64,000 nt of DNA from Onthophagus taurus. Taxonomy: Eukaryota > Arthropoda > Insecta > Coleoptera > Scarabaeidae. The first letter of the stretch is position 1. Each line of letters opens with the position of its first letter. A program made the translations under genes and the position numbers. The DNA lies in the NCBI RefSeq assembly GCF_036711975.1, contig NC_091966.1:28155501-28219500 (forward strand), read 5' to 3'. The notes beneath the pieces were generated by a model. It saw nothing but the letters and a program-made list of their open reading frames with translations. It did no database searches and was not told the DNA's origin. Shown here piece after piece: positions 55,427 through 64,000 of this stretch.

Positions 55427-56523
55427 CAGTAAAGCTCCTCTAATTCAAATTATCCGAATCCGAATTAGCGAAAATCCAGATTACTGGAGCAATATTAAAA
55501 GCGCAATTAATAATAAAGCTTTATTTATAATGAATATTATAGATATTTTCAAGGAACACTAAACAATACGTTATATGGTAAGAAATCAATACAATAATAA
55601 GATTTACTGAAAAAGATCAGAAATTTTGGTGTGACAAATACACTCTTGTTTAGCCTCAATTGCTCACTGTCGTAGTATTCTGAGAGTGGTCAAACTGTTT
55701 AATTCGACTCTATTTTCCTCTACCCATTGTATGCAGGTACTGAAACTCCTAATAGCCTCTTCGTGTTTAACTTTCGGCTCATCTCTGGCAACTTTTTCAT
55801 CGGAGGAACTGCCATCACTCTCCAATGGTATATGGTCTTCATCTCTAACAATCCATTCAAGAATTTCAAATTTTTTAGATTAAGCGTTAATATCTACAAC
55901 ATACTTCCGATTTCAACAATTTCTTGTCGAACTTCATCATTTCATAGCAATCTCTTTTTGACAATCGACAATGGAACGTCGTCATCTGAATCCCATTCAG
56001 TTTTTGAATTTGTGGCGTCACCAACAGAATCACTATTATCAACTGAATAGCAAAATATATTTTTTCAACATTTTCCTATTGGATCAGGCAAGAGCCAACT
56101 GAAAATAAATAAACGCACCATTAATAAATTACCATTAAATGGAAAAAGAATAATATGTACCCCACTATTTTATTCTTATTCTTTTTAATATCTGAAATTG
56201 TGGATGTACCGACACAATATTTCTCTGCTAGCACTTTACCACTATAACCATTTTGCAATTTTTGTAATATCTCCTGTTTTTTGGCGAGACTTAATGTTGT
56301 GTATGGCCATGTTGATTCAAACTGATTCGGGGATTTCCCTTTTTATGTGCCACACTGTTACGGATATTTTCGCTAGTATTCAAACACGACGGGAAATCAC
56401 ACATCATGCGATCCAAATTAGGGGATCCGTGGCCTATCCGAATTATAAAAAACATAATATAATATTGGCAGTTTTAAATTTTGTCCGGATTACAAGGACA
56501 TCCGAATTTGCGGAGCTCTACTG
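55427..56523 (-). mobile_element. Deleted Tigger/pogo element
   Basis: Tips CAGTAAAGCTCC and the reverse complement of CAGTAGAGCTCC, flanked by TA (55425-55426, 56524-56525). The tips and the CCGAATTxGCGGAGC-type sequence are of the Tigger kind. Inside, on the minus strand, only the two ends of the transposase remain. Length is about 1.1 kb. Confidence 0.8.
55600..56300 (-). pseudogene. Tigger transposase N- and C-terminal remnants
   Basis: N-terminal HTH at about 56300-56155: SLAKKQEILQKLQNGYSGKV then CVGTSTISDIKKNK. After a short spacer the C-terminal part follows: NSKTEWDSDDDVPLSIVKKR (about 56030-55950) and HEEAIRSFSTCIQWVEEN with LTTLRILRQ (about 55770-55670). The whole DDE domain is missing by deletion, so it could only move with help from another transposase. 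Confidence 0.75.
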
Positions 56524-56994
56524 TATTTAGAAATTTAAAAAAAATCATTTCAATCCTATTTATGGAAATAAAGCAATATGTTTATATGAAAATAATAGTA
56601 CTCAAGCAGCAAGTTTACCCACAATGTTGATCCATAATTTCAAAACGAAACTAAAATGAAGATGAAACTGGAATCTAAATGGTACCTAAATTACATTTAA
56701 CATTTGAAGCTAACAATAAGAAAAGTATCCTTTTTGTTTCATAAACAGGTGTTTTTGTTTAGTATTATGATCAAAGTTAATGAATATACAATAGACTCTG
56801 GTTATAACATATCCTCGCAGAATCAAAAAGTATCAAAATTAAAACATTAAAAATTACCAAATATATGTATATGTGATTCTGGATTCAAAACTATTATTTC
56901 AGATCACATTGAGTATATCTTTCTGAAAGCTATGAAAGAATTATAGAAGGGTTTATTCTAAGAACTACTTATGTCTTTTCTAATCTTGATTGCA

Positions 56995-57585
56995 TAAATT
57001 TTGCTTATATGGCATATGTTAATAGTAGGTATTATTTCTTTTTGCTCGGTGGTTTGGAATCCAATGTATCACATATACATTGACCGCTTAGAGTTGGCTC
57101 AGAATCGGTTTGTTAGACGCGTCGCTCGCAAATTTCACTTAGCCTATTGTGAGTACTCGGTTTACTCGGTCGCTTGTGTGTTCGGTTTGGCTTCTCTGTC
57201 CTGCCGTAGGTTTCTGAGGGACATTCAATGTCTCGTAATATTGCACTCGTGATAGTTCAGCGTCTAATGCGTGTACTAATTCGCCCATCTTGCGCATATT
57301 AAACACTTATAATAAAGTTTGCCAAACGATCGATTTATTTAATTGTTCTTTTGTATCGTTTAAAAAACAATGTATGTTACTTCCTATCACTAATTGATGT
57401 TTGTGTTATATAGCTCGCTTAAAAATTATTTTTATTTTAGTTATCCTTTTTTTAACAATTTTTTGTCATTATCTGTTCACCTTTATAGTTTATCATGTAA
57501 TCTTTTGTTTTGTTGTAATTTTTGTGGATGCTTCATTTGGGCTAACCTGTCAGCATCCCGAATTGAATAAATAAATAAATACTAA
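56995..57585 (+). pseudogene. LINE 3' end with GAATAAATAAATAAATA tail
   Basis: RT C-terminus in frame from 57001: SFCSVVWNPMYHIYIDRLEL and AQNRFVRRVARKFHL, the Jockey-group VVWNP..IxxLE.VQ+RF block. About 300 bp of 3' UTR follow and a short tail of TAAA-type repeats ends near 57580. 5'-truncated copy. Confidence 0.8.
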
Positions 57586-57689
57586 CAGGTTTCTTAGACT
57601 TTTGTATACAATGTCAATATGTCTAAATAATAACTTTTAAATCCAATGTCACATTAATATTAAAAATTATTTAAGATTGTATGATGAAA

Positions 57690-58310
57690 AATCTACTTAA
57701 AATATAATTGTTTGTCTTGCCTTGAGCCTTGAATAACCGAAGGTGGAAATTTTCCAATAATGTCCTTTACGAGGATATCATACTCTTCATCTCTCGTTCC
57801 AGCATAAATCTTCTGGTATTACCCAGTCCTTTTATAATATTTTACTTGAAACTTGGAATTAGACAAGACGTTAGTAATTTTACCAACATAAAAATAAGCT
57901 AGTATTTTTAAAAACTTTATCAAAACCAAATCGCCCGTATTTAAATTATCTTGAGCAAAATTCTCTTCAATCTTCTCTTCCACATTCCTACGTTTTATAT
58001 TCTCTAATCGAAATGTGCGCGATTATCAAGGATTAATAGGATCGGGTCATCTTTTGAAGGTTTTTCTTGAGCAATGAAATGTTTTAGATAATCTACAAAA
58101 CACCTTCATTAGATTATATAGATGGATTTTCTATTTGTAGCCGGTGTGAGGAGACATGACGAAAAACGATTAGTTTTGGGAATTACAAACATTTAGCTGG
58201 TCGCACTTTTGCGTTATTATCTGTAACTTCCTTCACTGCTCTTTCCAATGTTCCATCTATTGCAGGCCTTGTTTTACCTTGCTTACTTCTAGGCATTTTT
58301 CTGGAAAGAA
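57690..58310 (-). pseudogene. Decayed HTH transposon protein, internally deleted
   Basis: From about 58297: MPRSKQGKTRPAIDGTLERA and VKEVTDNNAKVRPAKCL, like the N-terminal HTH of pogo/Jerky-type transposases. From about 58010: RNVEEKIEENFAQDNLNTGD, LVLIKFLKILAYFYVGKITN, then after a stop DEEYDILVKDIIGKFPPSVI. The latter has a pattern (GDxVLxKF...YYVGKI) I associate with the C-terminus of element-encoded proteins in arthropods. The catalytic core is missing. Confidence 0.45.
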
Positions 58311-58399
58311 TAACGATAGTAGTCTGCCGTCTCCCTACGAAGGTTGGCGATCCACCGGCGTAGATCTTTTAGCCACTAGTTTTGTAGTCCCGCTTACCT

Positions 58400-59170
58400 T
58401 TTTCCATCAATAAGGAGTTAGAGGAATCACGTAGCGCTCCCCCTGATACTGAAGCTTTCGTTCTTTAACGGTTATATCAGGAGTAAAGAATTTCAATATA
58501 CTTTGTCCTCTGCAGCGTCTCTGCCTTGTTGCATTTATTCAGCCATCAATCCTTTTGCTCTCATCATACTATTGAGCGCCCTGTAATGGCTGTTGTCTCT
58601 TCCCTTTTGTTTTCTTTTCTCTGTCATAAGCTGGAGGATTTGTTCTGTCATCCACTGCTGCATCTTGGGAGTATGTGCAAACTCAATGTCGATATCTTGC
58701 GTGTCATTTAGAGCCGATTTTATGGCATCCCATCTACATTCCATGCCTGTATCATCGTCATTGTAGTTGCCGGATGTTTGTAGATGGAACTGGATATTTT
58801 CGGTTGCTTGGACCCGTATCTCTGGATTAGCGAATCTTTTTACATCGATCCGTTTACGTTTGTCCGTAAATTGGGCTCTACTGAAGTGGCGAAGCCGTAA
58901 ATCCATCACGACTAGATTGTGGTCGCTATGAATACCAGCAACTATGGTAGATAGTTCATGCTCTGTGCAGAATTGCATTAGGCTGCCACCAAACGTCAAT
59001 GACGGAGTTCATTAGTTCTGCTGAAATTAGAATAGCTGCGCTGTTTTGGTATTGGCTGTCGTCTTTTCCAGAGTAGTGTAAAATGCTGTTTCCTGTGAGT
59101 TCCCGTACTTGGCCATTTCACCACGTTGAGGCCCAGTGTTAATCGTAGTTTCTATATCTCCGCTTTTTAG
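58400..59170 (-). pseudogene. LINE endonuclease-linker fragment (RTE-like)
   Basis: Upstream frame: LTGNSILHYSGKDDSQYQNS and AAILISAELMNSVI (59120-59010), then a jump and shift to the 154-codon frame 58999-58535. That frame holds LTFGGSLMQFCTEHEL, GIHSDHNLVVMDLRLRHFSR (the SDHxxV end of the endonuclease) and a long helical linker to MRAKGLMAE. The centre of the endonuclease is deleted. It resembles the LINE type annotated as craniofacial development protein 2-like. Confidence 0.75.
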
Positions 59171-60344
59171 TTATTTTCTTTTCCTTCACCAGTACCTTTT
59201 TATCCTGAGCCAATCATAGCTTTCCTTTTTTTCCTTCATGCTCGTTATCTTATCTGGTTCTCTGTGCTTCATTTGCATATTCCGTTATGTATGCTCTTAT
59301 CTTTATCCAGGTTTTATTTACGTCTCAATAAAGGCGTATTATGGGACTTGTGATATTTTTTCCATTTATTCAATTTTTATACAATGTTCATACCATATTC
59401 AACTCGGCGATATTAGAAAATTGATCTGTGTATGTTTGGATTGGAATTTTTAGAAATAATTTTTGCGAAATTGCTTTGCCGGATATCTCAGAGTACATTC
59501 CTTTATAACAATGTCCAACAATGTTTTTTAGAATAAGATGGGGGCGCATGTAAATGCTACATTAATTTTGAATTGTCGTTTTGTTAATAAATGTGGGGTT
59601 AACCAATAGCGTGGCTCCATCTCAAGCCTCAAGCGGATACATTTTCTACCTAAGTGCTTCCAAAATGGTGCATTATTGTACAGAAAAATTACTTTATGTT
59701 TATCATGTTAGTCCACAAGGTTGTGTTACTGCATTCCCACAAGAATCGTCGACAAGTTGCAAACTTACTCTAATAATTCTACTAATTATTAACTAATTAC
59801 TGTTTGATAATTGACGCGTTTGTACTGTAGCCTTATTTTGTTATCATGTAAATGGTATTATCAAGTTTTTCTTATTTATTTTACGTTTTGACTTGATTAT
59901 TTATCGTTGTACTTCTTAACCGAAGTATATAACGTGTGATATAAAAGAAGGAAAAGAAGGTATGTATTATGGCGATAAATTTCGCTATACAATTTCGTAA
60001 TAGTGGCAGTTTCTGGTAAGAATTTTGGTCTTATCGATATCTATTTCAACGTTCTTTGTATGATCGATTTTTCCATTTTCTTACCAATATGTCCTTCTTT
60101 TTCATAACCTTGAACTTTCTAGTTTTAGTTTTATTTGTAATAAAAAACATACATTTTTACTTGTTACTCAAATCACATGGCAAAATGACGATGACCTATT
60201 TCGAAATTTGCTGCTTGGGTTAAAACAATTTTTTAACACTCATATTTAACTTTTACTTCTTTTAAAATTATCTTTTTTGTGATTGTATTAATTTTACACC
60301 ACACTAAACATTTTAGATACCATTTATCTACTTTATAATTTCGA
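59171..60344 (+). promoter_or_regulatory. Region upstream of TREX
   Basis: No coding sequence is recognised. A TATA-like TATAAAAG lies at about 59940-59947, 400 bp before the first ATG; it may or may not be the promoter. Confidence 0.3.
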
Positions 60345-61471
60345 ATGCGTTTTAATTATTTTACCAAGAAATTATTTACCGCCTTTATCGAACGGAAAAC
60401 CATAGCTTCCAATAGTTCCATGGATATACAATCTTTTGTGTTTTTGGATACAGAAACTACTGGATTACCATATCAAGAGTACAACAAAACCAAATTAACT
60501 GAATTATGCATGAATGTTGTTCAAGCGGACCATATCAGTCTTGGGGTCTTTCCCAGGGTCCAAAATAAAATCAGCTTTTGTTTTAATCCATGTAAAATGA
60601 TCCAATTAACAGCCGAAAAAATAACAGGTAACTAAACATAAAATCGTTAACTATAAAATTAATTTTTAATTTTTATTTTAGGTCTTTCAAATACTCTCTT
60701 AGAGCACCAACCGAGTTTTACAGAAAGCACTTTAGAAATAATCAAACAATTTTTAAATTTACAAAGAAAACCTGTTTGTTTAGTAGCTCATAATGGTTAT
60801 GGTTTTGATTATCCAATTTTTAAAGCGGAAATACATAAAGTAGGAGGTGCTTTATCAGATGATATTTACTGCATTGATACGTTAGTGATGTTCAGAAATT
60901 TACATAAGAAAAAAATTGAAGCTGATATGATTCTTGAACAGGAAAAAGCAAAATTAGCAAAGCCTATTCCTGCTGAACTCTGCGACGGTTTTGATGAACT
61001 TCTTGTTGCAAGTGTAGAAAAATATGAGAAGAGTATACAAGAAATGAACGAGACTACACCTCGTAAAAATAATAACCAAAGAATTGTAACTGATCCTAAT
61101 TTAAAATTAGAAGATCTATATTTTAATCCAAATACTTCAAATCCTACAACTTCAAAAAATGGAGCTACTATTCATAATGAAGTAAAATGCAAAAAGAAAT
61201 TAATTAATGAGTAAGTAATAACTAAATAATAACTGGTTTGGTGTATTAATATAGTTTTTCTTTTAGAAAAATCAGCTTTAAATTAGTTGATATTTATGAA
61301 AGATTAACAAATAAATCTTCTCAAAATGCTCATCGGGCTGAAGATGATTGTAATATGTTAATTGAGTGTGCAGCTACTTTGGGACAAGAATTTGTTGATT
61401 ATGCAAATGAGAATGCCAAGAAGTTTTGCGATATTCCAATGATGACAATTGGAAAGCAACTTGGAACATAA
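60345..61471 (+). CDS. TREX-type 3'-5' DNA exonuclease
   Basis: DEDDh exonuclease of the TREX1/TREX2 family, which degrades single- and double-stranded DNA from 3' ends. Exons 60345-60627, 60682-61210, 61267-61471, with donors AG/GTAACT and GA/GTAAGT, acceptors TTTTAG. Exo I is FLDTETTGLP (Asp, Glu), Exo II LVAHNGYGFDYPIF (Asp), Exo III AHRAEDDC (His, Asp). All catalytic residues are present and the frame is open: 338 codons from 60345 or 313 from the in-frame ATG at 60420. A polar insert of about 60 residues (NETTPRKNNNQ to TSKNGATIHN) precedes Exo III. No proline-rich loop or C-terminal membrane segment as in mammalian TREX1 is seen. The first 25 residues are basic and Phe-rich; the 60420 start lies closer to Exo I, as is usual. 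Confidence 0.95.
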
Positions 61472-61737
61472 AATATAAGTTATAACAAAGAATTGAGATA
61501 AAGTTATTTTTATCTTTACAAATTTTCTAATCCAAAAATAGCTTACATACAAAACTAGAAATGTTTTTTTAAACAATAACCTTTTGGTTATTGTAATAGT
61601 TATAAATATAATTTTTTTATTGTCTTATTTATTTTGTTTACAACAGTTAAAAGTACGCTTATGTATTAATATAAATCTGAATTCTTACAACTTACAACAA
61701 CAATAGTCTTTATACTAATTTAGTCTAGTGACATCAG
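61472..61737 (+). other. TREX 3' UTR region
   Basis: AT-rich DNA after the TREX stop codon. No further coding; the polyadenylation site is not defined. Confidence 0.35.
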
Positions 61738-62425
61738 GCCTGCATATGTGACTCCGCACTGACCAGAGAATGTACTAGCAACCTGAGAGAACTCGCTAGG
61801 GGCAATGATGTTACCCTATGGTGGGTTCCAGGTCATGGCAACATTGAGGGCAATGAGAAGGCGGACAAGCTGGCCAGAAAGGCAGCGAACACGCCTTTCA
61901 CCCAACCTGGTTGTGGACTACAAAAAAGCTAACAGTTGGGAGGTCTCAAAGGTAGTCTTGCGCTGGAAAGAACTTCCAGGTCACAGACAAGTGAAGAGTA
62001 TGATAACTCCGTCGCAAAACAAAACCAAAGAGGTTTTATGCCTCAGCAAAGAGGATCTAATGACGCTCTCAGGTTACCTGACCGGCCATGCGTCCCTAAA
62101 ATACCACCTCTTCCACATTGGACAAGCTGAGGATCAAACTTGTCGACTTTGCAACGACGAGTCAGAAACAGCTGAACATATACTGTGCAATTGCGTCGCC
62201 AGAGGCCGTCTAAGACACAAAATTTTCGGTAAAACTTTCTTGACACCTACCGACATAAAGATTCAAGACCTCAGGGCTATACTAAGGTTCATCAAGGATC
62301 TACATTTGCCCTAAACTTTTGGAGGGCTAAAGTTACAATAGATCTTATAGGTCGCGGTAACGAGAGGGGCCGCTCCCGTCAGCAATAATAGTCCAGTGAC
62401 TTCATTAATAATAATAATAATATTT
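61738..62425 (+). pseudogene. R1/LOA-like LINE 3' end with RNase H and zinc knuckle
   Basis: A first frame gives LRELARGNDVTLWWVPGHGN and IEGNEKADKLARKAAN (61770-61885), the C-terminal half of an RNase H domain. A 1-nt shift leads into the frame ending at 62314, with DLMTLSGYLTGHASLKYHLF and the knuckle CRLCNDESETAEHILCNC, then IQDLRAILRFIKDL. A short 3' UTR follows and ends in (TAA)n near 62425. Motifs fit the R1/LOA/I group of non-LTR retrotransposons. The 5' part is missing. Confidence 0.85.
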
Positions 62426-62790
62426 GTTGATCACAATGTACTACACTTCAGAATAAACAACTAAAAATGGTTTCCAATAAACAACTGATCAATCTTATGG
62501 TGAGGTTCAATACATATTGTTCTTCCACCTTACCATAAAGTATATAAAGAGAAAAAAAACAGTATAGCGTGTTAAATATAAAAAAAAAGAATCGCGACAA
62601 CGGTATAAACCTATAAACAAAACAAGAGTTTTAACTACTAAGTTTTAACATATAATACTTAGGTGAATACTACCAAAGGCCACAACAAGTCGCTATCGAT
62701 ACCATGTCAGTACTCGAAAGGGTTCCCCAGAAATTAAGAACAAATTTAGGTAGAACAAAAAGATTACAAAAACATTCAAACGCAACAGCA
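62426..62790. other. No recognised gene
   Basis: AT-rich spacer between two oppositely oriented LINE fragments. Confidence 0.4.
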
Positions 62791-63520
62791 AGATCTGTGA
62801 CTATTAAGAGGTTTACAGGTATTGCGAACACTGCTGCCCAAACAGAAAATCAGCATAGCGCCTCCTGGCGGTGGCGGCAGACCCACACTCTGTCAATGCG
62901 CAACCAGAAGGGAGCTCATTAATTACTTTGCAAATCTGGTATGAGAAGCATTTTTTAAAACTCATAGTGTGGAATATTGGTGGAGATAGCCTTCCCTTAA
63001 ACCTCACATTAACCGAGTGCACGTCACCCCGAAAAGACAACTTTTTTACAAGATACGCTGGTTTATATAGAGTGAGTAATTTATGGTAAAAACCTACAGC
63101 ATGCAACATTCTTCTCCCCTGCATGTTCAACCACTTTAAAACCGGCAGCTTACAGCTGACATGATCTCTGCGTTTCAACCCAAAAATTAGTCTGATACAG
63201 GTGTTTTGTACCTTTTGAATTTTCCTCTTCAATGCATAGGACACAAAAGGGTGCATACAATGCATCGCCATAATTAAACATTGATAGTACTAAACTTTCG
63301 CATAGGCGCACTCTTGCACTATGATTAACAAAGGCTCTGTTAGTATAAATAATTCTAAGGCTACTGTAAGCTCTTTGAACGCATTTATTGACGTGTTCAT
63401 TAAAAGTAAGGCCCTCATCGATTAAAATGCCTAAGTTTTTTACTATTTTTTTAATTAACAATCTTTTTTTTTGCTTATAACTTATAACACTAACTGAACT
63501 CTCATTTCGCACAATGCTCT
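62790..63520 (-). pseudogene. Jockey/CR1-like LINE RT C-terminal fragment
   Basis: Reading leftwards: VKNLGILIDEGLTFNEHVNK, SLRIIYTNRAFVNHSARVRL, ESLVLSMFNYGDALYAPF (63460-63240). After a shift: RKIQKVQNTCIRLIFGLKRR, LKWLNMQGRRMLHAVGFYHK, YLVKKLSFRGDVHSVNVRFK and SFKKCFSYQICKVINELPSG (63230-62870). This is the RT thumb and C-terminal domain of a Jockey/CR1-group LINE. One frameshift (about 63235); otherwise well preserved. Confidence 0.85.
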
Positions 63521-64000
63521 GATATTTTACACACCTCTATACCAGATCAAATGGATTTGTTCTCTTTAATCTATGGTACAGTTGGTGATGTTTTAATTAA
63601 TTAGAAATATACTGATGACTGTTAATAATAAAAGTTCAGAGATTTTCATAACATGTGTATAAATCAGTTTAATAAAATTAGAATGTTCCCAGTGGAGAAA
63701 TGTGTTTATTAAGATAATTGTATTAAAATAGACAATATGTATACGTATGTAGCTAGTTATATATTATATAGGATATTTTAAAACAACGATTAAACATTTA
63801 TATGGGATAGGAGCTGGAGTGGCTGAATGAACATAGGTGCCCGCAAATCATCCGTTAATGAGATAAAAGCGAATTGTAACAAGATGGATCAATATTTAGC
63901 CATTACGCCAAGTTGACTTTAAGTAACTTGCATTGTTTCAACATAAAGAGTCAAACAACTTTCACTAGATGAAAATGCCGAAACAAGAATTTAGGCTCAA
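63521..64000. other. AT-rich DNA with no recognised gene
   Basis: No supported feature up to the window end. Confidence 0.4.

Noticed and set aside
55686..56050. Two plus-strand frames of 65 and 107 codons
   Set aside because: Antisense readings of the deleted Tigger transposase on the minus strand.
61358..61576. 72-codon minus frame at the end of TREX
   Set aside because: Antisense to TREX exon 3 and its 3' UTR.
1..64000. tRNA genes
   Set aside because: I looked for T-arm motifs of the GGTTCGAATCC kind; the few GTTCGAAT strings lie in repeats without an acceptor stem or anticodon arm.

Overview
The window looks like intergenic and intronic DNA from a large, AT-rich, repeat-packed insect genome. 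A beetle-like genome is my guess from the transposon mix, but the species cannot be fixed from the sequence. Only two host genes can be read with certainty: eIF1 (three exons, minus strand, 50467-51215) and a TREX-type 3'-5' DNA exonuclease (three exons, plus strand, 60345-61471). A GC-rich island at about 19970-21040 with a perfect splice donor may hold the 5' exon of a third host gene. I saw no tRNA, rRNA or CRISPR. Almost everything else that can be recognised is transposable-element DNA in many states of decay.

Layout. 1-12.2 kb: mostly featureless AT-rich DNA with a dead mariner (about 2.2-2.9 kb), a LINE 3' end (4.7-5.3 kb), a Harbinger-type MITE (5.39-5.59 kb) and a possible piggyBac-type MITE (6.35-6.49 kb). 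12.2-16 kb: a decayed element-encoded protein, then a dead Tc1 transposase between two direct repeats that carry CTAGAACT-rich palindromes. 16.39-19.53 kb: a decayed Transib element with CGTCG target duplications, RSS-like ends and pieces of RAG1-like transposase. 20-21 kb: GC-rich island. 21.0-29.8 kb: a nest in which a ZBED5-like hAT copy is split by a second hAT (24162-26808 plus its displaced target duplication), whose left tip is itself split by an apparently intact-transposase PIF/Harbinger element (21494-24160). 30.1-34.8 kb: a long-TIR element containing a pogo/Jerky-like transposon with an intact 529-residue ORF and roughly 0.95 kb terminal inverted repeats. 35-43.4 kb: repeat families X and Y, decayed element proteins, a deleted Tc1, and a long-TIR element with a nested MITE. 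43.7-49.8 kb: a Tc1/mariner element with long TIRs, whose right arm is interrupted by a Transib-like insertion that in turn carries a hAT, a TIR element and a MITE. 49.8-51.9 kb: eIF1. 51.9-58.9 kb: a long-TIR composite holding LINE and mariner pieces, a deleted Tigger, and LINE remnants. 59-61.5 kb: TREX. 61.7-63.5 kb: two further LINE 3' ends in opposite orientation.

The most notable structures are: (i) the interlocked exons of the two Harbinger genes on opposite strands, each sitting in the other's intron; (ii) Transib ends that reproduce the V(D)J heptamer-spacer-nonamer plan, with a RAG1-like C-terminal fragment inside; (iii) hammerhead-ribozyme-like motifs in inverted pairs; (iv) a pogo-like transposase with a C-terminal cysteine/histidine finger resembling that of piggyBac; and (v) deep nests whose order can be read to the base from target-site duplications. 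All family assignments come from motif recognition, without database searches.
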